The position numbers and the translations under genes were made by a program. From contig CAMBLG010000003.1 of assembly GCA_945868435.1 (NCBI GenBank), positions 62,001 through 126,000 on the forward strand: DNA of 64,000 nucleotides, read 5' to 3'. The stretch comes from an uncultured Lachnospiraceae bacterium. GTDB lineage: Bacteria > Bacillota > Clostridia > Lachnospirales > Lachnospiraceae. Shown in pieces: positions 26,078 to 35,191 of this stretch (position 1 is the stretch's first letter; the number at the start of each line of letters is the position of its first letter). The notes beneath the pieces are model-generated. The model searched no databases and had not been told where the DNA came from. It saw nothing but the letters and a program-made list of their open reading frames with translations.

Positions 26078-29068
26078 TTAATCATCTCGGCCGAGCAGCT
26101 TCTTTACCCGGTCTATTGTCGGTATCTCATAGGATTCTATAACATTGCCCTCCGAATCCGCGAATCCAAATTCTTCCAGCTTACGGTCGAATTCCCGGTC
26201 GATGGTTTTCACCGCCTTGTCGATTCGGGTCTGTTCATTCTCACCGTTGACCACAATATCATTGAAGGTATTACTCATCTCACGTTCCAGCAGGTAAGTT
26301 CCCGGAACACGTGCCACATCCACAACGTTTGCGGCAAACTCTTCAATGACCTTCTTATCTGCCGTATCCCAAGGCAGCTGGTCAAAAGCTTCCATGTTGG
26401 CCGTCGGCCACATGTAGTCATCTCCGTATGTGATCTGAAGTGTCTGGCCAAACTCTGCCTGCACCTCAGTGGATGACCACCACTTGATGAACTCCCACGC
26501 CTGCTGCTGCCGTTCTTCGTCACTCTTGAAGATAACGGTACTCTCGGCACAGCCACAGGTGCTTCGGTCAATGGTTCCATCCTCTTTCTCTGTTCCCGGT
26601 GCCAGCGCAATCTCCCAGGAGCTGGAAAGCTCCGGTGCCGCGTTGGTCAACAGGTTGTAGGTCGCATAATCCGCAACTCCAATCGGCAGGTCACCGTTTC
26701 TGAAGTGCTGATAGAAGTTGTCAATGTTGATCGGCATATCGTAAATCGTAAACAGATCCGTCAGCTCCGTAAAGCCCTTTACCGCCTCTTCCTCGCCAAG
26801 CGCGGTTCCCTGATCCGCGGTATCGTAGTAGAGTGATCCGCCGTTCTGTACCACCAGCGGGGAGGTTCCGTGGAAGTTACGCATCTGGATCATTCCGGAC
26901 ACCGGATAGTAATAATTCAGACCTCGCATCTGCAGTTCCGGCAACATGTCAATTACGTCGTTCATGGTCTCCGGCACCTCAAGTCCCAGCTTATCCATCA
27001 CGTCGGTGCGGTAGAACAGCACCCAGAAGTTCATGGTCTCCGGCATGGAATATACGCTGTCTCCGATGGTTCCTGTCATAAAGAAGCCCGGCTCATACGG
27101 TGCCGCAACCTCCTGAAAATCTTCGAACTCTGTCATATCCACCAGCGCTCCGCGGACCGCCAGCTCATATGGAATCGTATAGTTGATACCGGTTGCCACA
27201 TCCGGCGCATTGCCAGAGGAATTGGAAAGCACCAGCTTATACTGATCCGGCATAATACTGATATCTACTTCAATGCCCGTCTCCGGTGTGAAGGATTCGT
27301 CAATCATCTTCTGCATGATCTGCACATACTGGCTGGAACGGTTCACCCACACCTGTAAGTGCTCCGGATCCGTATTGCTGGCAGAGTAAGCCTTTTCCGT
27401 AAAGGAAGCGAAGAACCGCTGAATGTTCATTGCCGCAGATTTGAAAATGTTTGGTTTTTTCGGAAGCGTTGCATCCTCCTGATAGATGTACACGCGGTCA
27501 ATCGCCAGACCATTTTCAATCAGATTATCCACCGTATTGGCAAGGAAATGATTCGCGGAGTTCGTGCTGGAAGAAAGCTCCGAGATTCGATACGGAATCT
27601 CATCCGGATTATCTCCAAGCGAAATCAACTGCTCTGCCGCGATGATCATGGAAGACATTACCGCCACATTCTTGTCACTGTCGCTGTACTGCAATGCGTA
27701 ATCCTGCAATGCATAAAGGCGGTCCGCATAGCCATACAACTGCTCCTCCAGGTTTGGAATATATCTCGTAAGCTTCAAATCTCTGTATTTATCGGAATTG
27801 TTACCCGCAACCTTTGTGATCTCAAGTGCCAGATCGTTGACACCTGACATGATCTCGTCCAGTTCCTCCATGACATTGCAGATGACATCCATACTGATGG
27901 TGAAGGACACTTCATGCACACCTTCATCCAGATATACGCTGAGCTTATTGCCCTCGGCATCCACCAGAGAAGTGGTGCGATACTTGGTGGAGTAAGCCAT
28001 CGGGTAAGACTGAAATGCCTCATTGGGGATCTCGCCGTCCACACGCACATCCAAAAACACCGGAAAATCTGTCTTATCGGACTGGCGGTAGTTCATTCCT
28101 ATATAATAGTAACCCGCCTTCTCAATGTTGACCTCGTAGCTGACCATCTGTCCTGCCGTATCAAAGGAATCGGAATCCAGCGTGTTGAGCACGGTATCCT
28201 TTACCTCATACGGCTTTAAGCTTGTATCATACTCTGCCACTGCATGGATTGCGGAATCGTTTGTATAGGAATACCCCTCTCCCTCAATCTCATAAAGAGC
28301 ATTACCCTCGGCCACCTCAGATCCGGTGTAGGCTGCGATCTCTGTGGGAGCAGTCAGAGCAATGTTGCCTAGCAAAAAGGTTCCTTCTTTAATCTCGAAG
28401 GAAAGCTCATGTGTACCTTTTGTCAGTTCCAACACCAACGGATCGGAATGACGATAACTGGAATCGGAAAGATATTTCTGTTCCCACTGTACTCTCTTAT
28501 TCGGAACAGTTACCAGCTGATTGTCGTAACGGTCATAAGCCGGTTCCTCATCCGGTGCCCAGGTCGTCTCAAACTCCAGGGTCCGACACTCAAAGAACGG
28601 GTACTCTCCATCCACCTGCATTGCCATCTCAATCGGAAGAATGGACTCATCATAGGAAATATAATCAAAAAGCATGCAATACTGTCCATCCTGCGGTACG
28701 TCAACCGTCAGCTTAACCGTATCGCCGATCTTCATGTCCACCGCCGTTTCAGCCTTCCCATAATGATAGGTATCGCTGCTGATGGCGCCACCGACCAGAT
28801 CTGTAACACAGTCCGCCGCATTGAACACCACATCTTCCCCGGTGTATGCCGGCAATGTATACGCCGAACTTACCTTTGTGTAGTTATTGGAAATTCGTTC
28901 GCTGACAAATTCCGCATCAAAGGTATAGGTTGATGAGCCTGCTGCTTCGCCGGAATCATCCACATCTGCCTGTACGGTCGCAACACCCGTCATGCTGACT
29001 CCCAGCGCCGCCACAAGTACTACGGATACCATCTTAGGAAATATCCCTTTTACTTTCTTGTACCCCAT
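26078..29068 (-). CDS. Very large solute-binding protein with N-terminal carbohydrate-binding-like domains
   Basis: This 996-residue exported protein has a signal peptide (MVSVVLVAALGVSMTGVATVQA) without a lipobox. Residues about 50-400 form two similar beta-sandwich modules, each with the wording GQYCMLFDYIS or GYYYIGMNYRQ and a later L-E-G-x-H-E-(L/V)-S-F strand, like carbohydrate-binding modules. A helical spacer follows. The family-1 solute-binding fold is at about residues 540-960 (LQVWVNRSSQYVQIMQKMID, PDVATGINYTIPYELAVRGALVDMT). Ordinary binding proteins have 400-550 residues, so this one roughly doubles the size. It is first in a long operon with permeases, NHL-YIP1, DUF5696 and a second permease pair. 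Confidence 0.8.
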   Translation of the reverse strand: MGYKKVKGIFPKMVSVVLVAALGVSMTGVATVQADVDDSGEAAGSSTYTFDAEFVSERISNNYTKVSSAYTLPAYTGEDVVFNAADCVTDLVGGAISSDTYHYGKAETAVDMKIGDTVKLTVDVPQDGQYCMLFDYISYDESILPIEMAMQVDGEYPFFECRTLEFETTWAPDEEPAYDRYDNQLVTVPNKRVQWEQKYLSDSSYRHSDPLVLELTKGTHELSFEIKEGTFLLGNIALTAPTEIAAYTGSEVAEGNALYEIEGEGYSYTNDSAIHAVAEYDTSLKPYEVKDTVLNTLDSDSFDTAGQMVSYEVNIEKAGYYYIGMNYRQSDKTDFPVFLDVRVDGEIPNEAFQSYPMAYSTKYRTTSLVDAEGNKLSVYLDEGVHEVSFTISMDVICNVMEELDEIMSGVNDLALEITKVAGNNSDKYRDLKLTRYIPNLEEQLYGYADRLYALQDYALQYSDSDKNVAVMSSMIIAAEQLISLGDNPDEIPYRISELSSSTNSANHFLANTVDNLIENGLAIDRVYIYQEDATLPKKPNIFKSAAMNIQRFFASFTEKAYSASNTDPEHLQVWVNRSSQYVQIMQKMIDESFTPETGIEVDISIMPDQYKLVLSNSSGNAPDVATGINYTIPYELAVRGALVDMTEFEDFQEVAAPYEPGFFMTGTIGDSVYSMPETMNFWVLFYRTDVMDKLGLEVPETMNDVIDMLPELQMRGLNYYYPVSGMIQMRNFHGTSPLVVQNGGSLYYDTADQGTALGEEEAVKGFTELTDLFTIYDMPINIDNFYQHFRNGDLPIGVADYATYNLLTNAAPELSSSWEIALAPGTEKEDGTIDRSTCGCAESTVIFKSDEERQQQAWEFIKWWSSTEVQAEFGQTLQITYGDDYMWPTANMEAFDQLPWDTADKKVIEEFAANVVDVARVPGTYLLEREMSNTFNDIVVNGENEQTRIDKAVKTIDREFDRKLEEFGFADSEGNVIESYEIPTIDRVKKLLGRDD

Positions 29069-29393
29069 AGTGTCCTCCTTCTTGATTTCATGAATAGTAT
29101 TTTATAATTTTAAGAAAATCTAAATTACTTTTGCTTTTTATATAATACTATGATAAAAGCCAAAAGTCAATGCTATACTTACAGGCAAAATTATGCTATT
29201 GTATGAAAAAACGGGCATATAGTTTAGTCTTATTCAAAATATTGCACAATTTACTATGCTCAATTTTAGAAATACTGTATATTGTTTTTCGGGTTCACCC
29301 AGCACATTCCACAAAAAGCAGGTTGGATTTCTTCGAAAAACGCCATAAGAAGGTCATTTTATCCAAAATCAACAAACAGAAAGGATGTCAATT
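29069..29393. other. Divergent promoter region of the arabinan transport operon and surface GH51 gene
   Basis: It holds a strong minus-strand promoter (29142-29170) and an AT-rich stretch toward the GH51 gene. Several weak -35/-10 pairs are possible on the plus strand, none convincing. No gene is seen. Confidence 0.6.
29142..29170 (-). promoter_or_regulatory. Promoter of the large transport operon
   Basis: Minus-strand TTGACT, 17 bases, TATTAT. AAGGAGGA precedes the start codon at 29068, giving a leader of about 65 bases. Confidence 0.75.
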
Positions 29394-32057
29394 ATGAAGC
29401 AAAAAAACAGAACATTACCCAAAGCACTTGCGGCAGTCACTGCCATGAGTCTTACCGCCGGTCTGGCAGGCTGTGCCGGCAGCAATTCAGATACGCAGAC
29501 CGACAGTTCTGCCGAAACTCAGGCACTGTCTGCCACGTACACGGTGAACACAGACACCAGCGGACTGGATGACTCCTCCCACATTTCCGATACGCTGTTC
29601 GGACTGTTTCTGGAGGATATCAATTATGCGGTGGATGCCGGGCTCTACGCCGAGCTCGTAAAAAACCGTTCCTTTGAATATGGAACGGAAGCTGCCAACG
29701 GCGCCTACCACGGCTGGATCAATTCCAACGCAGACACTCTGGAATTTACTGTGACGGACGGAAGTGCAGATCACACCGGCCTGAACGACAACAATCCAAG
29801 CTATGCAACTCTCACCAATTCCTCCACGGACTTTGCGGGAATCGGCAACGTCGGTTATCTGGACGGTCTGGCTGTGATGGAAGGAGAAGCCTATACCTGT
29901 TCTCTCTTTATAAAAGGAAACAATTATGAAGGGGATGTCCGTATTGCCATCGAAGATTCGGACGGTAAGGTCTATGCGGAAGATACCTTGTCCGGCGTTA
30001 CGGGAGAATGGCAGAAGCTTTCTGCCACCCTCACCCCGTCCGAAGCAGCAAACGAGAAGCTTCGCCTGTGGGTACAGATCACTCAGGGAAGCGTTGATGT
30101 GGATATGGTTTCTCTCATGCCGGAGGACACCTATGCAGGGCTTCCGATCCGAAAGGATCTGGGGGAATACCTGGAGGCATTGAATCCATCCTTCCTCCGC
30201 TTCCCGGGCGGCTGTGTCATTGAGGGCCGGGATGAGGAGAGCATCTACAACTGGAAGGATTCCGTAGGTTGTGGTATCGACTTTTCCATCAATGGAGAAT
30301 CCGCTGTGGGAGATGTAGCAACCCGTCCTCAAGGCAAGGACATCTGGAAGGGAAGCAGCAACAATCCCTACTACACGACCTACGGTCTCGGCTTTTATGA
30401 ATATTTCATGCTCTGCGAGGCACTGGATGCCCTTCCGGTTCCCGTGTTGAATGCCGGCATGACCTGTCAGGTGCAGAGCCCCAACTACATCGTGTATTCC
30501 CCTACCAGCGAGGAATTCCAGCAGTATATTCAAGACGCTCTGGATCTGGTGGAGTTCTGCCGCGGAGACGCCTCCACCAAATGGGGTGCCGTGCGGATTG
30601 CCATGGGTCACGAAGCGCCTTTTCCCCTGAAATACATCGCTATCGGCAATGAACAGTGGCAAAGCGAATACCATGCACATTACATGAAGTTTGCAGAAGC
30701 CTTCGAGCAGGCAGCAAAGGAGAATCCTTCCCTCTACGGTGACATCGAACTGATTCTCGCCAACGGCACCGCTTCCGGAAGCCGCGAGGGCTGGAATTAT
30801 CTGGAAGACTTTGAGGATGATGTGACAACACTGATTGACGAGCACTATTACGAGGCGCCGGACTGGTTTTTAAAGAACACGACCCGCTATGACAGCTACG
30901 ACCGCGATTTCCAGGCAAAAGTATTCTTAGGCGAATACGCCGCACAGTCCAACACTCTGATGGCAGCGCTGGCAGAGGCCGCCTACATGACCGGTCTCGA
31001 ACGCAACGGTGACGTGGTGGAAATGGCCTGCTACGCTCCGCTTCTGGGCAACGGCACCGCCAACCAGTGGACACCGGACATGATCTTCTTCAACAATGAT
31101 TCCGTGTATGGCTCTGTCAATTACTACGTGCAGCAGATGTTTGCCACCAACGCAGGAACCACTTATCTGGACGCGACTCTGGATTTTGACGAATCTGCCA
31201 ATGCCGAGGTTCTTTCCGGGCAGGTCGGCCTGGGAAGCTGGATGACCTCCGTGGCTTACGACAATCTGAAGGTCACCGACAATGAAAGTGGAAAAACGCT
31301 GTATGAGACGGATTTCTCTTCGGATTCCACATTAAAAGACGACAGTTGGACCTACCACGAAGGAGACTGGTCCATCGAAGACGGCCGCCTTGTGCAGACG
31401 AACTCCGCAGACCCGGCAGACACCAACACCGGAGATGCCGTGTACGTGGGCGACAAGAGCTGGACGAACTACACCCTGACTGTGGATGCTGAGATTTTAG
31501 GTGGAAATGAGGGATTCCTGATCCCGATCTGTGTGGAGAATACCAGCAACGAGATTTTCTGGAATCTGGGCGGCTGGGGCAACACCGTCTCCTGCCTGCA
31601 GATCGTGGAGAACAACGCGAAAAGCGGACAGGTAACCGGAACTGTGAAGCAGACCACATTAAAGAAAAACGAAGTATATCAGCTTAAGGTAGAGGTAACG
31701 GACAACAATATCAAGTGCTATGTCAACGATATGCTCTACGTGGATTACACCGTAGAAGCCGCTCCTACCCTGTTTGCCAGCTCTGTGCAGGACGAGAACG
31801 GTGATCTCATCATCAAGCTGGTGAACAATAACCCGAGTGCCGTAACCGTAAGTATGCTTTTGGACAATTTCGATACCGCTGCATATGACAACACTGCAAG
31901 CATCACGACTCTGTCGGGCGAGGATCTGTCCATGGTCAATGACTTTTCCAATCCAACTGCCGTCGCACCGGTGGAAACGTCCATGGACATCAGTTCCAAA
32001 TTCAAATACGAAGCACCGAAATACTCTGTAACAGTCATAAGAATAGGACGCCGTTAG
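29394..32057 (+). CDS. Surface GH51 alpha-L-arabinofuranosidase lipoprotein
   Basis: This protein of about 887 residues has lipobox LAGC (Cys27). A short linker leads to the GH51 opening LFGLFLEDINYAVDAGLYAELV and an inserted CBM_4_9-like sandwich (about residues 110-250). The barrel has FLRFPGGCVIEG, acid/base Glu420 in AIGNEQW and nucleophile Glu514 in FLGEYAA. A LamG-like or 3-keto-hydrolase-like beta domain (about residues 610-790) is inserted before the final C-terminal strands. It should trim arabinose side chains outside the cell. The ATG at 29394 has AAAGGA 8 bases upstream; an ATG three codons earlier does not fit that site. Its last codons and stop lie inside a terminator hairpin shared with the convergent gene. 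Confidence 0.9.
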   Translation: MKQKNRTLPKALAAVTAMSLTAGLAGCAGSNSDTQTDSSAETQALSATYTVNTDTSGLDDSSHISDTLFGLFLEDINYAVDAGLYAELVKNRSFEYGTEAANGAYHGWINSNADTLEFTVTDGSADHTGLNDNNPSYATLTNSSTDFAGIGNVGYLDGLAVMEGEAYTCSLFIKGNNYEGDVRIAIEDSDGKVYAEDTLSGVTGEWQKLSATLTPSEAANEKLRLWVQITQGSVDVDMVSLMPEDTYAGLPIRKDLGEYLEALNPSFLRFPGGCVIEGRDEESIYNWKDSVGCGIDFSINGESAVGDVATRPQGKDIWKGSSNNPYYTTYGLGFYEYFMLCEALDALPVPVLNAGMTCQVQSPNYIVYSPTSEEFQQYIQDALDLVEFCRGDASTKWGAVRIAMGHEAPFPLKYIAIGNEQWQSEYHAHYMKFAEAFEQAAKENPSLYGDIELILANGTASGSREGWNYLEDFEDDVTTLIDEHYYEAPDWFLKNTTRYDSYDRDFQAKVFLGEYAAQSNTLMAALAEAAYMTGLERNGDVVEMACYAPLLGNGTANQWTPDMIFFNNDSVYGSVNYYVQQMFATNAGTTYLDATLDFDESANAEVLSGQVGLGSWMTSVAYDNLKVTDNESGKTLYETDFSSDSTLKDDSWTYHEGDWSIEDGRLVQTNSADPADTNTGDAVYVGDKSWTNYTLTVDAEILGGNEGFLIPICVENTSNEIFWNLGGWGNTVSCLQIVENNAKSGQVTGTVKQTTLKKNEVYQLKVEVTDNNIKCYVNDMLYVDYTVEAAPTLFASSVQDENGDLIIKLVNNNPSAVTVSMLLDNFDTAAYDNTASITTLSGEDLSMVNDFSNPTAVAPVETSMDISSKFKYEAPKYSVTVIRIGRR

Positions 32058-32071
32058 GCGTCCTGTTTTTT
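32045..32071 (+). terminator. Terminator hairpin containing the stops of two convergent genes
   Basis: AGGACGCC/GGCGTCCT with a GTTA loop is followed by GTTTTTT. The plus-strand GH51 stop (TAG, 32055-32057) and the minus-strand YihY stop (TAA, 32054-32056) both fall across the loop. Confidence 0.85.
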
Positions 32072-32914
32072 CTTCCACCAGCTGGGCCTTGGCCACTTCC
32101 TGCGATTCTCCAGTGCACAGTTGATGAAACCTCCCACAAACAACACATACATACAGCCATACAGCCACACCATGATCAGTGCCGCCAAGGTCATCGTTCC
32201 GTAAAAAGTCGTATAGCGCGTAAACTTATCCACGTAGATAGAAAAAAGCTCGGAAAAAATTACCCAGCCCGCTGCCGCGATCAAAGCACCCGGTATCTGC
32301 TTTTTGAATTTCTGTTTCTTATTTGGCAACGCAATGTACAGAAACCAGAACACAAGAAACAGCACCGGAATACAGATGATCAATCGGTAGTTCAATATGT
32401 TCCCCCATACCGGAAGCCAACTGAAAAACGTATCATAAATATAGTTTCCAAACACCATAAAGCCCAGGACCAGAAGCAGTAAGACCGCAAACACCACACT
32501 GTAGAGCATCGCATAAAGTTCCCGCAGCACAATGTTTCTTGTCTCCCTCACCTGATACATGGAATTGAGCCCATTCTGCAGGGAAATGAATGCCTTGGCG
32601 CTCAAGAATACCGCCGTGATAATGGTGAGTGAAAGCCGTCCGCCACTGCTGCCCTCATAGATTTCCTCCGCAAAATTGGAAATCAGATGCCAGAAGGATT
32701 CCGGAATGAGGGATTGCGCCCAGGACGCAAACTCCGGCTCTGTGAGCGGCGTCCAGTCCAAAAGCGCAAAGAAAAACATCAAAAACGGGAAAAAAGACAA
32801 TATCAAAAAGAATGCCGCCTGACCCGCATAAGCCGAGATATCCCGCTTGGAAAACGCATCGGTAAACACATTTTTAATTTCAAGAATTTCCTCTGTCCTG
32901 GTGTTTTTCTTCAC
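32054..32914 (-). CDS. YihY/BrkB-family inner membrane protein
   Basis: This protein of about 286 residues has about six membrane helices and the YihY/virulence-factor-BrkB pattern, including FFLILSFFPFLMFFFALLD and FLSAKAFISLQNGLN. An ATG at 32944 lacks a ribosome binding site. A GTG at 32914 has AAAGGAG six bases upstream and is preferred. The family is widespread and its function is not settled; the old RNase BN label is wrong for this family. The gene follows coaBC closely and is probably in its operon. Confidence 0.85.
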   Translation of the reverse strand: MKKNTRTEEILEIKNVFTDAFSKRDISAYAGQAAFFLILSFFPFLMFFFALLDWTPLTEPEFASWAQSLIPESFWHLISNFAEEIYEGSSGGRLSLTIITAVFLSAKAFISLQNGLNSMYQVRETRNIVLRELYAMLYSVVFAVLLLLVLGFMVFGNYIYDTFFSWLPVWGNILNYRLIICIPVLFLVFWFLYIALPNKKQKFKKQIPGALIAAAGWVIFSELFSIYVDKFTRYTTFYGTMTLAALIMVWLYGCMYVLFVGGFINCALENRRKWPRPSWWKKKQDA

Positions 32915-32950
32915 TGGCTTCTCCTTTAAATAAATCTTACACATTCCATA

Positions 32951-34147
32951 TTAATCGTTCATCGCATTCTTAATGCAATTCACGATCTCATGTGCCACAT
33001 CGGCTTTTGACATCAGCTCCAGTTCCCTGCAATCCTCCGCCGTGATGATGGTCACCACGTTGGTATCCGTGCCAAAACCGGCACCTGCTGTCTTCAGATT
33101 ATTGGCTACGATCATATCCGCATGCTTTTTCAAAAGCTTTGCTCTGGAGTTCTCCAGCATGTGCTCCGTCTCCATGGAGAAGCCGCAGATAAACTGTCCT
33201 TCTCTTTTATGTTCTCCCAGATATGAAAGAATATCCTCTGTGCGCTCCAAGGAAAGGGATGCCTCCCCGTCCTTCTTCTTCACCTTCTCATCGGCCGGAT
33301 CTATCGGTCGGTAATCCGCCACTGCAGCGGCCTTGATAATAATATCCTGCTGATCTGCTGACCCTTTTACTGCCTGCGCCATATCCGCCGCGGAGACCAC
33401 CGGAATCACGTGTACAAAAGGCGGCGGCGTCAGCGCCACCGGACCTGTCACCAACGTCACCTCTGCCCCTCTTCGCATACAGTCCTCCGCGATGGCGTAC
33501 CCCATCTTACCGGTGGAGTGATTCGTGATATAGCGGACCGGATCAATTTTCTCCTGCGTTGGTCCCGCTGTCACCAGCACCTTCTTCCCTGCCAGATCCT
33601 TCTCGCAGGCCAGTTCTCTTAAAATATAGGAAAGTAACGTCTCCGGCTCCGGCATCTTGCCCGCGCCTGTATCGCCGCAGGCCAGGTATCCACTGGCCGG
33701 GTCAATCACTTCAAAGCCGTAATGTTCCAGTTTCTTTAAATTGTCCTGCACGATGGGATTCTCGTACATATTCGTGTTCATGGCAGGGGATACCAGCTTC
33801 GGACACCTGCAGGCGAGAATCGTCGTGGTGAGCATATCATCCGCAATCCCGTGGGCCAGCTTGCCGATCACGTTGGCAGAGGCCGGTGCCACCAGAAACA
33901 GATCCGTCTTCTTGGCAAGCGAAACATGCTCCACACTATACTGGAAATTCCGGTCAAAGGTATCCACCAGACATTTATTCCCCGTCAGCGTCTCAAAGGT
34001 GATGGGATTGATAAAATTTGTCGCATTTTTCGTCATGATCACAGTCACATCCGCATGAAGCTTCACCAGAGCACTGGCCAGATTGGCAATCTTGTAGGCG
34101 GCGATACTTCCCGTAACGCCCAGAACAACGTTTTTTCCACTCAACAT
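32951..34147 (-). CDS. coaBC: Phosphopantothenoylcysteine decarboxylase / phosphopantothenate-cysteine ligase
   Basis: This 398-residue bifunctional enzyme of coenzyme A synthesis has an N-terminal flavoprotein decarboxylase domain (CoaC, residues 1-~185). Its motifs are GVTGSIAAYK, ASANVIGKLAHGIADD and PAMNTNMY. The C-terminal ligase domain (CoaB) has VTAGPTQEKIDPVRYITNHSTGKMG, AAAVADYRP and the lysine-rich KVKKKDG. Length and order are normal. AAGGAG precedes the ATG. It sits between a P1-family peptidase and the YihY protein on one transcript. Confidence 0.95.
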   Translation of the reverse strand: MLSGKNVVLGVTGSIAAYKIANLASALVKLHADVTVIMTKNATNFINPITFETLTGNKCLVDTFDRNFQYSVEHVSLAKKTDLFLVAPASANVIGKLAHGIADDMLTTTILACRCPKLVSPAMNTNMYENPIVQDNLKKLEHYGFEVIDPASGYLACGDTGAGKMPEPETLLSYILRELACEKDLAGKKVLVTAGPTQEKIDPVRYITNHSTGKMGYAIAEDCMRRGAEVTLVTGPVALTPPPFVHVIPVVSAADMAQAVKGSADQQDIIIKAAAVADYRPIDPADEKVKKKDGEASLSLERTEDILSYLGEHKREGQFICGFSMETEHMLENSRAKLLKKHADMIVANNLKTAGAGFGTDTNVVTIITAEDCRELELMSKADVAHEIVNCIKNAMND

Positions 34148-34159
34148 AATTTTTACTCC

Positions 34160-35122
34160 TTATCCCTTCAGGCTCTTAACTGCCTTAAGACCACAGCACG
34201 GCTCGGCCGCAAGCACCGCGCGCCCGATTGCCTTGCCCATGACATAAGCGGCCATGGGTCCCACCAGATTCACATCTGCAGGCTGATCTCCCGTGGAAAC
34301 CGCATAAATGGAATCGCCATCAGCCATGGTGTGAACCGGACGAATGGCCCTTCCATATCCATTGTGCGCCATGCTGGCCACTTTATTCAAGGTCGTCTTA
34401 TCCATTTTCGCGTTGGTCACGATGACCCCCAGCGTTGTATTTCCGTTGAAAAAATCCAGCATCTTCAATGCATCCTCAAAGAATGCCATCTCAGAGTCGA
34501 GAAGCTGTCCATTGTCATCCAGCGCTCCCGCCAGCTTTTCATCGGTATCGATATCGTACACATCACCCAGGGCGTTTACCGCCACGATAGCGCCAACCTT
34601 AATCTCTCCGAGCTGCACCGCATAGGTTCCGATCCCACTCTTCATGCAGTTCGCCGGTCCGTGGTATTTCCCCACCGTACAGCCGCAGCCTGCGCCTACA
34701 TTGCCTTCCTTCATCGGCTCTCTGCTGGCGTTCTCACAGGCCGCATAGCCCATGCGCTGATCCGGTCTTGCATCCTTGCTTCCGATTGCCAGGTCAAACA
34801 GCGACGACTGACACACCAACGGCACCTTGGTCACACCTACGTCAAATCCGATGTTCCGCTCCTCCAGATACTTCATGACACCGCCGGCCGCATCCAGGCC
34901 GAAGGCAGAACCTCCGGACAGAAGAATTGCGTGAATCCCCTTGGCATCCGCCACCGGGTTCAAAAGCGGAGTCTCCCGGGATGCCGGTCCGCCTCCTCTC
35001 ACATCCACGCCTGCCGGTGCCTGCTCATCAAACAACAGGACAGTGCAACCGGTCATACCTTCCTCATCCTGCACCTGTCCAACCCGAAACCCGCCGATCT
35101 CCATCACATTAATTTCTTTCAT
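34160..35122 (-). CDS. P1-family (DmpA/S58-type) aminopeptidase
   Basis: This 320-residue cytoplasmic protein has the pattern of P1/DmpA peptidases, self-processing Ntn-type hydrolases. Blocks include HAILLSGGSAFGLDAAGGVM, NVGAGCGCTVGK and the cleavage-site region GNTTLGVIVTNA with HNGYGRAIRPVHTMADGD after it. The substrate is probably short peptides or peptide-like amides. It lies 12 bases before coaBC. In family members of this kind the neighbourhood to coenzyme A genes is not a known rule, so the link may be chance. Confidence 0.85.
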   Translation of the reverse strand: MKEINVMEIGGFRVGQVQDEEGMTGCTVLLFDEQAPAGVDVRGGGPASRETPLLNPVADAKGIHAILLSGGSAFGLDAAGGVMKYLEERNIGFDVGVTKVPLVCQSSLFDLAIGSKDARPDQRMGYAACENASREPMKEGNVGAGCGCTVGKYHGPANCMKSGIGTYAVQLGEIKVGAIVAVNALGDVYDIDTDEKLAGALDDNGQLLDSEMAFFEDALKMLDFFNGNTTLGVIVTNAKMDKTTLNKVASMAHNGYGRAIRPVHTMADGDSIYAVSTGDQPADVNLVGPMAAYVMGKAIGRAVLAAEPCCGLKAVKSLKG

Positions 35123-35159
35123 GCCTTTATCCTTTCCCTGTCTATGCCTTTTCCAATAG

Positions 35160-35183
35160 GAAAAAAGGCGGACATTGTCCGCC
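35160..35183 (-). terminator. Intrinsic terminator of the ECF S-component gene
   Basis: GGCGGAC/GTCCGCC with a three-base loop is followed by TTTTTT on the minus strand. Confidence 0.85.
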
Positions 35184-35191
35184 TCCTATTA

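Noticed and set aside
29170-29397. Small plus-strand protein upstream of the surface GH51 gene
   Set aside because: It runs through the promoter region, has no ribosome binding site and ends inside the GH51 start.
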